Below the pieces are notes generated by a model. That model was given only the letters and a program-made list of their open reading frames with translations. It had not been told where the DNA came from and did no database searches. From JAFGBN01 sp964394145 (lineage in GTDB: Bacteria; Chloroflexota; Dehalococcoidia; GIF9; AB-539-J10), in the NCBI GenBank assembly GCA_964394145.1, contig CAYMVL010000034.1:62001-126000 (forward strand): a stretch of DNA of 64,000 nt, written 5' to 3'. Position numbers and translations under genes: made by a program. Of the stretch, positions 35,381-44,101 are shown one piece after another. Position 1 is the first letter of the stretch, and each line of letters begins with the position of its first letter.

Positions 35381-37843
35381 CTATCTCACGGTGATGCCAG
35401 TCAGGGCCTGCTGCTGATTACCGTCCAGGTCTGCGACCACAAAGCCCAGTGCATAATCCCCCGCGGCGGCGTCCAGCGTCTCCCAGGTAAACATTTGCGC
35501 TCCAAATGTCAGCGTGCTCCCGTCTTGAAAAACGGTAGCGCTCACCTGCCCGTTGCTGTCCAGATCCAGCCATTCTTCACGAACCGTGAACCTATCACCG
35601 GCGCTGGGAGTTATCTCGCGTGGAGCACTGGCCTCGCTTTCACCCGTGAAACCAAACACTTGACGCATCACTCCATTAATGAAGTACAGGCGGGCTTCAA
35701 GATGTTGGCCGCTGTCAGCAAAGGTGTATATCCCATCGACTGTATAGGTAGCCTCTTCGGCATTGCGCCCGTAATCTTCAGGTTTGAACAGGGCTGGTAC
35801 TGAAGTAGTCCCATCGCTGATTGCGAAAACCACTGGTTCCCAAACGAATTCCAGTGTGAAGTCACCCTGACCCCAATCAGGATAATAGACACCATTAACC
35901 TGCCGAATTTTAGAACTCTCCAGGTAATCCTGGTCAGCTACGAAGATTGAATTGGATGCCTGGTCGTAGAAACCCACGAACAAATAGATGTGGCCGATGT
36001 TGTCACCGCTTATATCGGCACTCAGCGTCACCGGCTGACCAGGGGCAGCTTCTGTATCGGAAGCGGCAACTGGAGAGACACTGATGCCACCAGCTGCAGG
36101 AGCACGCACGGACCCACTGGCTGGAACTACTGCCCCCGTATCACTGTCTGCGAACTTACGACCGGAATAATGATAAGCCAGAAAATCATCCCAGAGAGAT
36201 TTGCCGGCAAAGCGGCTGGCGATGGCTGTATAGGACTCCGCTCCTGTAATCGAGTTCTGGTAGAGCTGCGAGTTGGGAAAGTAGATTGCCACACCTGTAG
36301 CACCTGGTTTCTGAGGGCCATGCTTTTCGGCAATCACTGCCTGCCTAATAGTGGAGAGCACGTCGTCAGCTGCCTGGGTGATTTCAGCATTGCTTGTATT
36401 TTGCGTGACTATCTGCAAAAAGTTACCAAGGTCAATGTATGAGGGCGGGACTTGGGAGCCAAAGACACTCGTAAAGCTCTCAGCATAGCTACGGCTGCCA
36501 GCTAGTGTCTTCTGGTCAGCCTTCTGGAAAATGAAAGCCAGGTTATTCAAGCTGCTGTTCAATATACTAATTTTGGACAGGTCGACTGCCGTCAATGTAC
36601 TGCTCTGCCCTATCTCACGGGCTAATTGCTGGGGAGAAACATCCGTCGGCTGGCCGAAAAGGCCTCCCAAGGGAGAACCCTGGCTAAGGAAATCTGCCCT
36701 TGCGCTGCTATCCAGAATAATCTGATCCTCCTCAATATAGCCCTGCACGATCAACCTGGAGAACTCTGCCCCATCCATGTCGGGGTTCTGTGTCAACGCC
36801 TTCAGAAAATCGGTATAAGCCCAACCCAAGGACGGTTCCACCTCCTGAGAGGCGACCGCATAACGGGCGTGTGGCTCCAGAGCAGTAAAAACCTCCACCT
36901 GGCCCATTAAGCAAGCATCGAGCCCGATCATTTCAAATTTATCTAACCCTGTATTAGCCCGAATCTGGTCAAGTGCATCGTCCATCTCATTCAGGTAAAG
37001 CATATCGCCCAGGCGAGCCTGCATAGGAATAGTGGTGTCCACACTACCTTTAGGGATGGAGTCAGTCCAGCCGCCAGGCCAGCCCATCCCATGGTCAGAG
37101 AGTATCAGAACATGTTTATCGGCCGGATAGGACTTAATGGCCCAGGAAGCGAAGTCAATCAGAGTCTGGCTGGAGGACATGTTGAGTTCACCCAAATTAG
37201 CTACTTGCTGCGAAGCTAATCGCCCCAGGTTATCATCCTGACTGATTAGAAAGCATCTGGTATCTGTCCAGTCGCCGTCTCCGCTGTAAGCTCCATCGTA
37301 CCGGTCAACCTGCGCCACTATTTTAACCCGATCCGACGCACCTGCTTTTTCGGCTTCGTTCAAATCAAGATAGATATCTTTTTCCAGTATATTGTCATCG
37401 GCATCCTGGTAGAGCATAACTAACCAGGTCTGGTCGGTCCTGGTCGAAGTCTCGCTGGTTATTTCAGGGTAGTTCGTGACAAATGGGGCAGCCGAGTCCA
37501 GACTCGAGATCTGGCCAGTGTCCGAGCCAGTCGAGGGGAGCGTAGGCAGGGAATGCCCGTCTTCAGGGCTGGGAGTTCCGCAGCTCCGCACTCCAAAAAT
37601 GATAACAGCTATAATAATCACGATAATAATAGAAACAACTGACATGCAACCCTTGCTTCCACGAGTAGGTAGCCGACTCCTGATGCTAGATCCTGAGCTA
37701 GCACCCATTCCAGCCCTTGCATCTCCGACCTGCCTGCGCTGGGGCGCCTCAGCGCGTTCGCGCCCACCCTGCGGTGCAGCTTCAGGTTTGCGGCGACGCC
37801 GAGCTTGAATTATGCGCTTCTTCCGATCCCCGTTGGAAGTCAT
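35381..37843 (-). CDS. Clostripain-related cysteine peptidase (family C11), membrane-anchored
   Basis: 820 residues. A basic cytoplasmic N-terminus of ~65 residues (rich in Arg, with repeats such as RRRRK) is followed by one transmembrane segment at ~67-84 (SVVSIIIVIIIAVIIFGV), so the rest lies outside. The C11 peptidase domain (~138-560) holds the catalytic pair H251 (LSDHGMGW) and C311 (GLDACLMG). The C-terminal ~230 residues form beta-rich domains of unknown role. Clostripain-type enzymes cleave after Arg, sometimes Lys. It is convergent with the serpin, which makes a protease/inhibitor pair plausible but unproven. Confidence 0.9.
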   Translation of the reverse strand: MTSNGDRKKRIIQARRRRKPEAAPQGGRERAEAPQRRQVGDARAGMGASSGSSIRSRLPTRGSKGCMSVVSIIIVIIIAVIIFGVRSCGTPSPEDGHSLPTLPSTGSDTGQISSLDSAAPFVTNYPEITSETSTRTDQTWLVMLYQDADDNILEKDIYLDLNEAEKAGASDRVKIVAQVDRYDGAYSGDGDWTDTRCFLISQDDNLGRLASQQVANLGELNMSSSQTLIDFASWAIKSYPADKHVLILSDHGMGWPGGWTDSIPKGSVDTTIPMQARLGDMLYLNEMDDALDQIRANTGLDKFEMIGLDACLMGQVEVFTALEPHARYAVASQEVEPSLGWAYTDFLKALTQNPDMDGAEFSRLIVQGYIEEDQIILDSSARADFLSQGSPLGGLFGQPTDVSPQQLAREIGQSSTLTAVDLSKISILNSSLNNLAFIFQKADQKTLAGSRSYAESFTSVFGSQVPPSYIDLGNFLQIVTQNTSNAEITQAADDVLSTIRQAVIAEKHGPQKPGATGVAIYFPNSQLYQNSITGAESYTAIASRFAGKSLWDDFLAYHYSGRKFADSDTGAVVPASGSVRAPAAGGISVSPVAASDTEAAPGQPVTLSADISGDNIGHIYLFVGFYDQASNSIFVADQDYLESSKIRQVNGVYYPDWGQGDFTLEFVWEPVVFAISDGTTSVPALFKPEDYGRNAEEATYTVDGIYTFADSGQHLEARLYFINGVMRQVFGFTGESEASAPREITPSAGDRFTVREEWLDLDSNGQVSATVFQDGSTLTFGAQMFTWETLDAAAGDYALGFVVADLDGNQQQALTGITVR

Positions 37844-38952
37844 ACGGGACCACCAATCCTTTTTGAGGATTCTCTGTTTCCGTACTGCGTTAAGCCTGAG
37901 GCAGCCGGTTCAGATGGTGTAAACAAAGCGTTAAATACTTGTTTCATTTGCTTGTCTGCATCGATGAGTCGACATATCAACGTTCTAACCTATAGAAGAG
38001 CAACCTTGAGCTTCCCAGGGCAAAAGATAAGCAACTATGCTGTACATAGAGCTCCTTTCAAGTGTGGTTGATGAGATATTATATAGGTTTATATGAAAAT
38101 TTCCCATACTAAGTGATGAAGTGGTGGCGTTTTTTGATGAGAGTAGCTCCGGTGTTAAGAGCTAAGTCCACTATTCATAATGGGTCAGACACTAGGGTCT
38201 CCACTATACATGCATTGCCAATTTCTGCTGGTGTTGAAATTGATAGCTACTCACCCCATATCGGTTCACAAAAAGACTGTACCTTAGCTTTCCGTCGCTG
38301 CTTATGAAGACTCAATTGCTGGTCCTATTCCGATTTTCAGCAGTAATGTGGCTGCATATTTACTGACGAGTCGTCGAACTGAGAGTTAGGATACTTGAGA
38401 GAAAACCTTGCTTACGGAAGGAGCCAGAGCGGGCGAGAGAAGACGGTAGCAGGGACCAATCCATGCTCTTTTTGGTCTCGTGCCTGCGTTGAGCCGTGTT
38501 CTCGTTATGGTGCGGGGAAGGCTCTTATTAGAGCGCCGTCAAGTGTGACTTATTCGTATGGGCTGATAACAAGTTGACCGTGGTAGCGCTTTGGCTGACT
38601 TACGGCTCAGTTTGAGAGAAGAGGGAAGGGTGATGCTAGCCGTTTGTGTGCTTGTGGAGTCTATGTGTCACACAGTAGCCTGAAGCCGGCAATTGCTTCA
38701 GGGTTTAACTGAAGAAAGAGCAGACCCAGATAAAAGCTCCCATCTATCCTCCAATCAGGCCCAGTCTTCTTTCAGAGAGGTAAGGTTTCCCTATTTACCT
38801 GATTTTACTCAGCTGCGGATGATGGCCAATCCTCAAGTCTACCTCAATAGTCAATGGCACAACCGATGAGCATCAAAAGGGCGAAAAATAAGACTTCGCT
38901 GGTATTTGCTGCAATATAGTAGGCAGTGCCGGTATGACGAAGCGGACTCTAT
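37844..38952. other. Long gene-poor gap
   Basis: About 1.1 kb with no frame that looks coding. It contains one hairpin (38679-38702, listed separately) and presumably the peptidase promoter at its left end. No transposon, RNA gene or known leader was recognised. Confidence 0.45.
38679..38702. repeat. Perfect 8-base inverted repeat
   Basis: CCTGAAGC (38679-38686) and GCTTCAGG (38695-38702) flank an 8-base loop, with GTTT following on the plus strand. It lies in an otherwise empty gap, so its role is unknown. It resembles a weak terminator. Confidence 0.35.
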
Positions 38953-39318
38953 TTAGGATTCTAGTTTACCGGCTTTGTCTTCCTGCCGTATTTCTTCATA
39001 GCTATCCAAAATTCTAGCTGCAATAGTGTCAATGTCTTCAAAGCCCCCAGCTTCGTAGTACCTGAAATAGCAGTTTTCGGGCGGCTCTGGCTCATGTAAT
39101 CGTATTAATAGTCTCTTGTGCAGATTTGAAATCTTTCCCAAACGCCAGAGTTTTTTCCCGCCGGGGCTGACATACGCTATTTCATAGACCCCCGGAGCCT
39201 CGGGCACGCTATTAACGTTTTCTTTTGTGAATTTAATCCAGGTCTTCTCTGCTCCCACTAAAGTTGCCCTCACAAAGGCCTTACATGATGGAAGGTAACC
39301 CTCACCATGTTGCTGCAT
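38953..39318 (-). CDS. GIY-YIG-like small protein
   Basis: 121 residues. The middle region VPEAPGVYEIAYVSPGGKKLWRLGKISNLHKRLL resembles the start of GIY-YIG nucleases (PGVYEI for GIY, LWRLGKISNLHKRL for YIG-x-S-x-L-x-R). The second Tyr-Ile-Gly is altered to Trp-Arg-Leu-Gly. The C-terminal half lacks the catalytic Glu-Asn pattern, so nuclease activity is uncertain. The ATG at 39318 overlaps a TATAAT (39322-39317, minus). If that is the promoter, translation would start at the GTG at 39255 behind GAGGG, giving a protein of ~100 residues. The gene stands alone. I am sure it is coding, but not of its function. Confidence 0.65.
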   Translation of the reverse strand: MQQHGEGYLPSCKAFVRATLVGAEKTWIKFTKENVNSVPEAPGVYEIAYVSPGGKKLWRLGKISNLHKRLLIRLHEPEPPENCYFRYYEAGGFEDIDTIAARILDSYEEIRQEDKAGKLES

Positions 39319-39333
39319 TATAGCATAGTTGTT

Positions 39334-39348
39334 TTACCATTATGGTAA
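39334..39348. promoter_or_regulatory. 15-base palindrome, possible operator
   Basis: TTACCATTATGGTAA is a perfect palindrome with 7-base arms, 16 bases upstream of the GIY-YIG-like gene. It covers the position of its expected -35. It lies just left of the pan-operon leader, so it could control either direction. Confidence 0.45.
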
Positions 39349-39640
39349 CCCGTGATAGTAATTCAGTATTGATGATAAGTATGCCACGAGTGTTACCGAA
39401 TATCTCAGCGTCCACATCCTGCCTAACTCAATAGCTCAGATTCTGCTGGGTGGACCATTTTTCTTCATGGATATGCAGACGGTCTTCATCAATTCCACCC
39501 TCTATTGACCAAATGGAGAAATTTTGGTAGCATAGTATAAGGCAGCTGACCTTTAAGGCAGTGAGCTTGAAATTAGAGTAGACGAGTTTTCCGCTTGGAT
39601 CGGTAACGACTGAGACGGATTAACAGGGTGTGATGCGATG

Positions 39641-39669
39641 CCCTCTCGGTTGTGCCGAGAGGGTTTTTT
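39641..39669 (+). terminator. Strong intrinsic terminator in the leader of the pan operon
   Basis: CCCTCTCGG (39641-39649) and CCGAGAGGG (39655-39663) form a perfect 9-base stem with a TTGTG loop, followed at once by six T residues. No plus-strand gene precedes it back to 39319. It therefore ends a short noncoding transcript or acts as an attenuator for the downstream pan genes. Confidence 0.85.
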
Positions 39670-39750
39670 GTTGTTATGTACTGTGTCATAAGTGAAGTTC
39701 ATACAATTGGAGTAGGACGGCATACCGGTAGAAAAGGAACGACGGTCTTT

Positions 39751-39828
39751 ATGGCAATTCGCCCTGAGCAATGGGCCGTAGCTTGGGTCGATTTCAGTGG
39801 CTTGGTAGCAGCAAAGCATCTGGTGTGA
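39751..39828 (+). CDS. Short upstream ORF coupled to the DUF2520 dehydrogenase gene
   Basis: An ATG at 39751 opens a 25-codon frame that begins MAIRPEQWAVAW. Its TGA (39826-39828) overlaps the ATG of the next gene (TGATG), so ribosomes could pass directly from one to the other. AAAAGGA lies about twelve bases upstream, a weak ribosome site. The downstream gene has no ribosome site of its own, which supports coupling. The peptide has no recognised similarity. Confidence 0.3.
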   Translation: MAIRPEQWAVAWVDFSGLVAAKHLV

Positions 39829-40685
39829 TGATGAAAGTTGGCTTTATTGGCGCTGGAACGGTGGGCACGGCATTAGCAGTCAGGCTTTACAGAGCAGGGT
39901 GTGCTGTAGTCTCTGTGTCCAGCCGAAGTCCACACTCGGCACACAAATTGGCTGAGCTGGTGAGTAATTGTGAAGTCTACCAGAATGGCCAGGGGGTAGC
40001 AGATACCGCTGAACTGGTTTTCATCACTACTCCTGATGATGTTATAGCCAAGGTTGTGGGTGAGATTGGGTGGCATGCAGGACAGGATGCCATCCACTGT
40101 AGTGGTGCGCATTCTATTGATATTCTGGAGCCGGCGAGGCAATCAGGGGCCAATGTGGGTTCTTTCCACCCACTCCAGACATTTGCGAGCTATGAACAGG
40201 CTATGGAGAATTTGCCCGGGTCTGCCTTTGCGTTAGAGGCTGAGGAACCTCTATTAACCAAGTTGAAGCAACTAGCTCATATTTTAGGTGGGAGCTACAT
40301 AGAGCTTAAGCCAGGGGACAAGGTGCTGTATCATGCTGCAGCCGTTTTTGCGTCTAACTATCTGGTGGCTTTGGTCAAGTTAGCCGTGGATTTATGGCAG
40401 TATTTCGGGGTGTCACCCGAAGAGGCACTTAAGGCTTTGATGCCTCTGCTCAAAGGTACGATAAGCAATATTGAGAGTATTGGTTTACCTCGTTGTCTCA
40501 CAGGGCCTGTAGCTCGCGGGGATTTGAGTACAATAAGCAAGCATTTGAGTGGCCTTAAAGCTAGAGACTCTGGTTTATTGACCACTTATAGAGAATTGGG
40601 TCTTCAGACTATTCCTATTGCTCTGGCTAAAGGCGGAATCGATGCCCGGAGGGCAACCATGTTGGAGGCGTTGCTTAAGCAATAG
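39828..40685 (+). CDS. Rossmann/DUF2520 dehydrogenase, candidate PanG-type ketopantoate reductase
   Basis: About 285 residues from the ATG at 39828 (MMKVGFIGAGTVGTALAVRL). The nucleotide-binding GxGxxG is at the very N-terminus. Residues ~150-270 form the helical DUF2520 domain (LYHAAAVFASNYLVALVKLA, SIGLPRCLTGPVARGD). The protein is COG5495-like and related to ProC. It is followed directly by panD, panB and panC. That context suggests it reduces ketopantoate to pantoate, the step missing from the cluster and performed by a similar class (PanG) in Francisella. This role is inference. No classical panE is present. Confidence 0.85.
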   Translation: MMKVGFIGAGTVGTALAVRLYRAGCAVVSVSSRSPHSAHKLAELVSNCEVYQNGQGVADTAELVFITTPDDVIAKVVGEIGWHAGQDAIHCSGAHSIDILEPARQSGANVGSFHPLQTFASYEQAMENLPGSAFALEAEEPLLTKLKQLAHILGGSYIELKPGDKVLYHAAAVFASNYLVALVKLAVDLWQYFGVSPEEALKALMPLLKGTISNIESIGLPRCLTGPVARGDLSTISKHLSGLKARDSGLLTTYRELGLQTIPIALAKGGIDARRATMLEALLKQ

Positions 40686-40701
40686 ATAAAGGAGAGAGAA
40701 A

Positions 40702-41103
40702 ATGAGAACCATGTTAAAGAGCAAGATTCATCGAGCTCGAGTTACACAGGTTAACCTAGGTTATGAAGGTAGCATTACCATTGACAAATCTCTCCTGGAG
40801 GCCAGTGATATCTTGCCGTTTGAACGAGTAGAAGTGCTAAACATCAATAACGGCGCCAGGTTCAGTACTTACGCTATAGAGGGAGAGGACAGTTCAGGCG
40901 TTATCTGCGTCAATGGTGCTGCTGCCAGGCTGGTTGCAAAAGGGGATATAGTGATCATCCTTTCTTACTGCCAGATTGCGGATGATGAGGCGATGGTTGT
41001 CACACCAACCAGAGTTTATGTGGATAGCAGAAACAGGATTATTGAACCCCCGTCTATAGGTCCTATTTCTGGAAGTCAAAGAGATGTAGTGAGTGCGAGG
41101 TAG
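40702..41103 (+). CDS. panD: Aspartate 1-decarboxylase proenzyme
   Basis: 133 residues. This pyruvoyl enzyme makes beta-alanine for pantothenate. Self-cleavage occurs at Gly-Ser in YEGSITID (Ser about residue 25), which is intact. MLKSKIHRARVTQ and NGAAARLVAKGDIVIILSY are the other family blocks. GGAGAGAG lies about eight bases before the ATG at 40702. A start at the second Met (40711) is possible, since homologues begin MLKSKIHRA. It overlaps only the spurious 5' extension of panB. The real panB starts seven bases after its stop. Confidence 0.96.
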   Translation: MRTMLKSKIHRARVTQVNLGYEGSITIDKSLLEASDILPFERVEVLNINNGARFSTYAIEGEDSSGVICVNGAAARLVAKGDIVIILSYCQIADDEAMVVTPTRVYVDSRNRIIEPPSIGPISGSQRDVVSAR

Positions 41104-41110
41104 TAATGCC

Positions 41111-41953
41111 ATGAGGGTTACCATCGCTGAGATAAAGGAAATGAAGCGGAAAGGGGACAAAATCCCCATGCTCACTGCTTACGATTATGTCACGGCTAAA
41201 ATAATCGATGAAGCTAATGTACCTTTGATCCTGGTTGGAGATAGCCTTGGTATGGTGATGTTGGGCTACGAATCAACTATACCCGTGACTATTGATGAGA
41301 TGTTACATCATACTAAAGCTGTGGTGAGAGGTGCTAGGAAGGGTCTGATAGTAGGTGACATGCCTTTTATGACCTATCATATGAGTATTGCCGAGACTCT
41401 ACGCAACGCGGCGCGTTTGATCCAGGAGGGAGGGGCTCAGGCTGTGAAATTGGAGGGGGGTGAAGTTGTTGCTGAGGAAATAAGGCACCTTACAGAATGT
41501 GGCATACCTGTTATGGGGCATATTGGCTTTACCCCGCAATCGATACATCAATTGGGTGGATTCAAAGTACAGGGAAGAGCACTAGAGGAAGCTAAGAAAT
41601 TGTTGCAAGATGCCCTTATTTTGGAGCAGGCTGGCGTTTTTGCTACCGTTTTGGAGTGTACTCCAGCACCTCTTTCTAAGCTGATTACCCGGAAGCTAGC
41701 TGTTCCCACAATAGGCATCGGTGCAGGACCCTATTGTGATGGACAAGTCCAGGTAATCAGCGATATTCTGGGGCTTTATACCGATTTTGTCCCCAAGCAT
41801 TCCAAGCAATATGCTAAGTTGGCGGGGGAAATAGAGGCTGCCGTGGCTGGCTATGTATCTGAAGTTAAGACGCAAAGCTTCCCCACCATGAAACAGAGCT
41901 ATGCTATGGATGAGAGTCTCCTTGAGTCTCTTGAGACCCTATCTTCTTCTTAG
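41111..41953 (+). CDS. panB: Ketopantoate hydroxymethyltransferase
   Basis: About 280 residues from the ATG at 41111 (MRVTIAEIKEMKRKGDKIPM). The frame also opens at a GTG 18 bases earlier inside panD, but the family start and GAGG at 41097 favour 41111. It adds a hydroxymethyl group from methylene-THF to ketoisovalerate. Metal and substrate motifs are MLTAYDYVTAKI, LVGDSLGMVMLGY, KLEGG, MGHIGFTPQ and VPTIGIGAGPYCDGQV. It is the third gene of the pan operon. Confidence 0.96.
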   Translation: MRVTIAEIKEMKRKGDKIPMLTAYDYVTAKIIDEANVPLILVGDSLGMVMLGYESTIPVTIDEMLHHTKAVVRGARKGLIVGDMPFMTYHMSIAETLRNAARLIQEGGAQAVKLEGGEVVAEEIRHLTECGIPVMGHIGFTPQSIHQLGGFKVQGRALEEAKKLLQDALILEQAGVFATVLECTPAPLSKLITRKLAVPTIGIGAGPYCDGQVQVISDILGLYTDFVPKHSKQYAKLAGEIEAAVAGYVSEVKTQSFPTMKQSYAMDESLLESLETLSSS

Positions 41954-41987
41954 TAGTAAGTGGGGAAGATTAGGCTGGTAGTGAGAA

Positions 41988-42821
41988 ATGCAGGTGGTCA
42001 GGGCTGTCTCTGAGATGGGGGAACTGAGGAGACAACTCAGCAGCTCCGTTGGCTTTGTACCTACCATGGGCTATCTTCACGAAGGACATCTGTCTCTGGT
42101 GAGACAAGCCAAAGCAGAAAATTCTAGCGTTGTAGTTAGCATTTATGTGAATCCTGCCCAGTTTGGTGCAAGCGAAGATCTTGTAGCTTACCCACGAGAC
42201 TTAAACCGTGACCTGGCACTCTTAGAAGAGGAAGAAGCAGACATAGTGTTTGTTCCTCCTGATGAAGAAATGTATCCGTCCGGGTTCAGTACTTGGGTGG
42301 ATGTGGAAAGAGTAAGTGAGTGTCTTGAGGGGGAGTCGCGGCCGGGCCATTTCAGAGGAGTGGCAACGATTTGTGTTAAGTTGTTCAATATTGCCCAACC
42401 GGCCAGGGCGTACTTTGGACAGAAGGATGCTCAGCAAGTAATAGTCATAAAGCGGATGGTAAGCGACCTCAATATGAACCTTGACATTGTGGTTGTTCCT
42501 ACAGTCAGGGAGAGCGACGGCCTAGCCATTAGCAGCCGTAATATCTACTTACGGCCTGACGAACGCCAGTCGGCGGCGGTTCTCTTTGGTGCCTTATCTT
42601 TAGCCAAGGAGTTATGGCAGGATGGGGAGAGGGATGCGGACATAATTCGCCGGCAAATGATATCGCACATCCAGAAGGAGCCACTGGCACGGATTGACTA
42701 TGTGAGTATCGCTGATAGTACTACTCTGGAAGAACTGGAACATATTGAGTATATGGCACTGGTATCACTGGCCGTTCGTATTGGCAGAGCTAGGTTAATA
42801 GATAACATAATCCTGCGGTAA
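41988..42821 (+). CDS. panC: Pantothenate synthetase (pantoate-beta-alanine ligase)
   Basis: 277 residues. This ATP-dependent enzyme joins pantoate and beta-alanine. The HIGH-type motif is in PTMGYLHEGHLSLVRQA (about residues 23-39), and the KMSKS-equivalent in AISSRNIYLRPDER. FGQKDAQQ and RESDGLAISSRN bind substrates. It starts 34 bases after panB and closes the pan operon. The following gene, ino1, has its own promoter. Confidence 0.97.
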   Translation: MQVVRAVSEMGELRRQLSSSVGFVPTMGYLHEGHLSLVRQAKAENSSVVVSIYVNPAQFGASEDLVAYPRDLNRDLALLEEEEADIVFVPPDEEMYPSGFSTWVDVERVSECLEGESRPGHFRGVATICVKLFNIAQPARAYFGQKDAQQVIVIKRMVSDLNMNLDIVVVPTVRESDGLAISSRNIYLRPDERQSAAVLFGALSLAKELWQDGERDADIIRRQMISHIQKEPLARIDYVSIADSTTLEELEHIEYMALVSLAVRIGRARLIDNIILR

Positions 42822-42911
42822 GAATGCAGAGACTCGGGTTCTGCCCAATTCGTTGTCATATAAGTAGAAATAGATGGCTCCTCCAACTGGTGGGGTTGTT
42901 TGTTGGGGATG

Positions 42912-42941
42912 TTGACATTACAATGTGTGGTGGAGTATGTT
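42912..42941 (+). promoter_or_regulatory. Promoter of the inositol-phosphate synthase gene
   Basis: TTGACA at 42912-42917 and TATGTT at 42936-42941, 18 bases apart, lie 36 bases upstream of the ATG. AAGGGGGAAC at 42959-42968 is a strong ribosome site. Confidence 0.5.
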
Positions 42942-42976
42942 AAGTGTAGATTAGCTCATAAGGGGGAACACAGAGC

Positions 42977-44101
42977 ATGGGACCAATAAACGTAGCGATT
43001 ATAGGTGTGGGCAATTGTGCCTCTTCATTGATTCAGGGGGTTCACTACTATAAGAATGCCGGAGAAGATGAGTTTGTTCCTGGCCTAATGCATGTCAATC
43101 TTGGTGGATATCATATATCTGATATAAACTTCGTGGCTGCATTTGATATTGACAAGAACAAAGTGGGCAAGGATTTGGCGGAAGCCATTTTTGTCCCGCC
43201 TAATAACACGATCAAGTTTTGCGATGTGCCGGATATTGGCGTCCGGGTTCAACGAGGCATGACACATGATGGTCTGGGCAAGTATCTTTCTCAAGTGATT
43301 ACCAAGGCGTCAGGGCCAACTGCTGATGTGGTAGGCATACTTAAGGAGACCAAAACAGACGTAGTGCTCAATTATTTGCCTGTAGGCAGCGAGGAAGCGA
43401 CCAAGTGGTATGTAGAGCAGGTACTGGCTGCCGGTTGTGGCTTGATTAATTGTATGCCGGTTTTTATCGCTCGTGAACGCTATTGGCAGGATAGGTTTGC
43501 CAAGAGGGGACTGCCTGTTATCGGTGATGACATAAAGTCTCAGGTCGGCGCGACCATAACCCATCGGGTTTTAACCAGGCTTTTTCGTGACCGCGGGGTT
43601 AGATTGGAACGAACGTATCAGCTTAACTTTGGTGGTAATACTGATTTCTATAATATGCTGGAGCGGGAGCGTTTGGAGTCCAAGAAGATTTCCAAGACTA
43701 ACGCTGTTACTTCCCAGCTTGACTATGATATCGGCTCTGATAATATCCATGTTGGTCCCAGCGACTACGTGCCATGGCTGGCTGACCGCAAATTCTGTTA
43801 TATAAGGATGGAAGGTCGTACGTTTGGTGATGTTCCACTAAACTTGGAATTGAAGATGGAAGTATGGGATAGCCCTAATTCGGCTGGGGTGGTTATCGAT
43901 GCTTTAAGGTGCTGTAAATTAGCTTTAGATCGGAGTATCAGTGGGACTATAGTTGCTCCCGCTGCGTACTTTATGAAATCGCCGCCAATTCAATATTCGG
44001 ACGACGAGGCGCGCATGAAGACGGAGGCATTCATTAACGGGGAAGAACAGGAAGGCCCCGTTTCATTGCCTGAACCGCAACTAGCCGAGATTAAAGTCTA
44101 A
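42977..44101 (+). CDS. ino1: myo-inositol-1-phosphate synthase
   Basis: 374 residues, the compact archaeal/actinobacterial type. It converts glucose-6-P to inositol-1-P with internal NAD redox. The Rossmann motif is VAIIGVGNCASSLIQGV. Catalytic-region blocks are LPVGSEEATKWY, NCMPVFIA, GDDIKSQVGATITHR, LNFGGNTDFYNM and MEGRTFGDVPLNLELKMEVWD. It is followed by a CDP-alcohol phosphatidyltransferase, suggesting synthesis of an inositol phospholipid. Inositol lipids are uncommon in bacteria, making this pair informative. No methyl-inositol or mycothiol genes are near. Confidence 0.95.
   Translation: MGPINVAIIGVGNCASSLIQGVHYYKNAGEDEFVPGLMHVNLGGYHISDINFVAAFDIDKNKVGKDLAEAIFVPPNNTIKFCDVPDIGVRVQRGMTHDGLGKYLSQVITKASGPTADVVGILKETKTDVVLNYLPVGSEEATKWYVEQVLAAGCGLINCMPVFIARERYWQDRFAKRGLPVIGDDIKSQVGATITHRVLTRLFRDRGVRLERTYQLNFGGNTDFYNMLERERLESKKISKTNAVTSQLDYDIGSDNIHVGPSDYVPWLADRKFCYIRMEGRTFGDVPLNLELKMEVWDSPNSAGVVIDALRCCKLALDRSISGTIVAPAAYFMKSPPIQYSDDEARMKTEAFINGEEQEGPVSLPEPQLAEIKV

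Noticed and set aside
37844..38952. Structured RNA gene (RNase P, tmRNA or SRP RNA) in the long empty gap
   Set aside because: None of the conserved core sequences of these RNAs was found on either strand.
39560..39670. T-box riboswitch leader
   Set aside because: GAGTAG and AACAGGGTG upstream of the terminator look T-box-like. But the seven-base bulge reads TGTGATG instead of TGGNACC, the A2 helix is missing and no convincing Stem I was found. It is kept only as an unexplained leader with a terminator.
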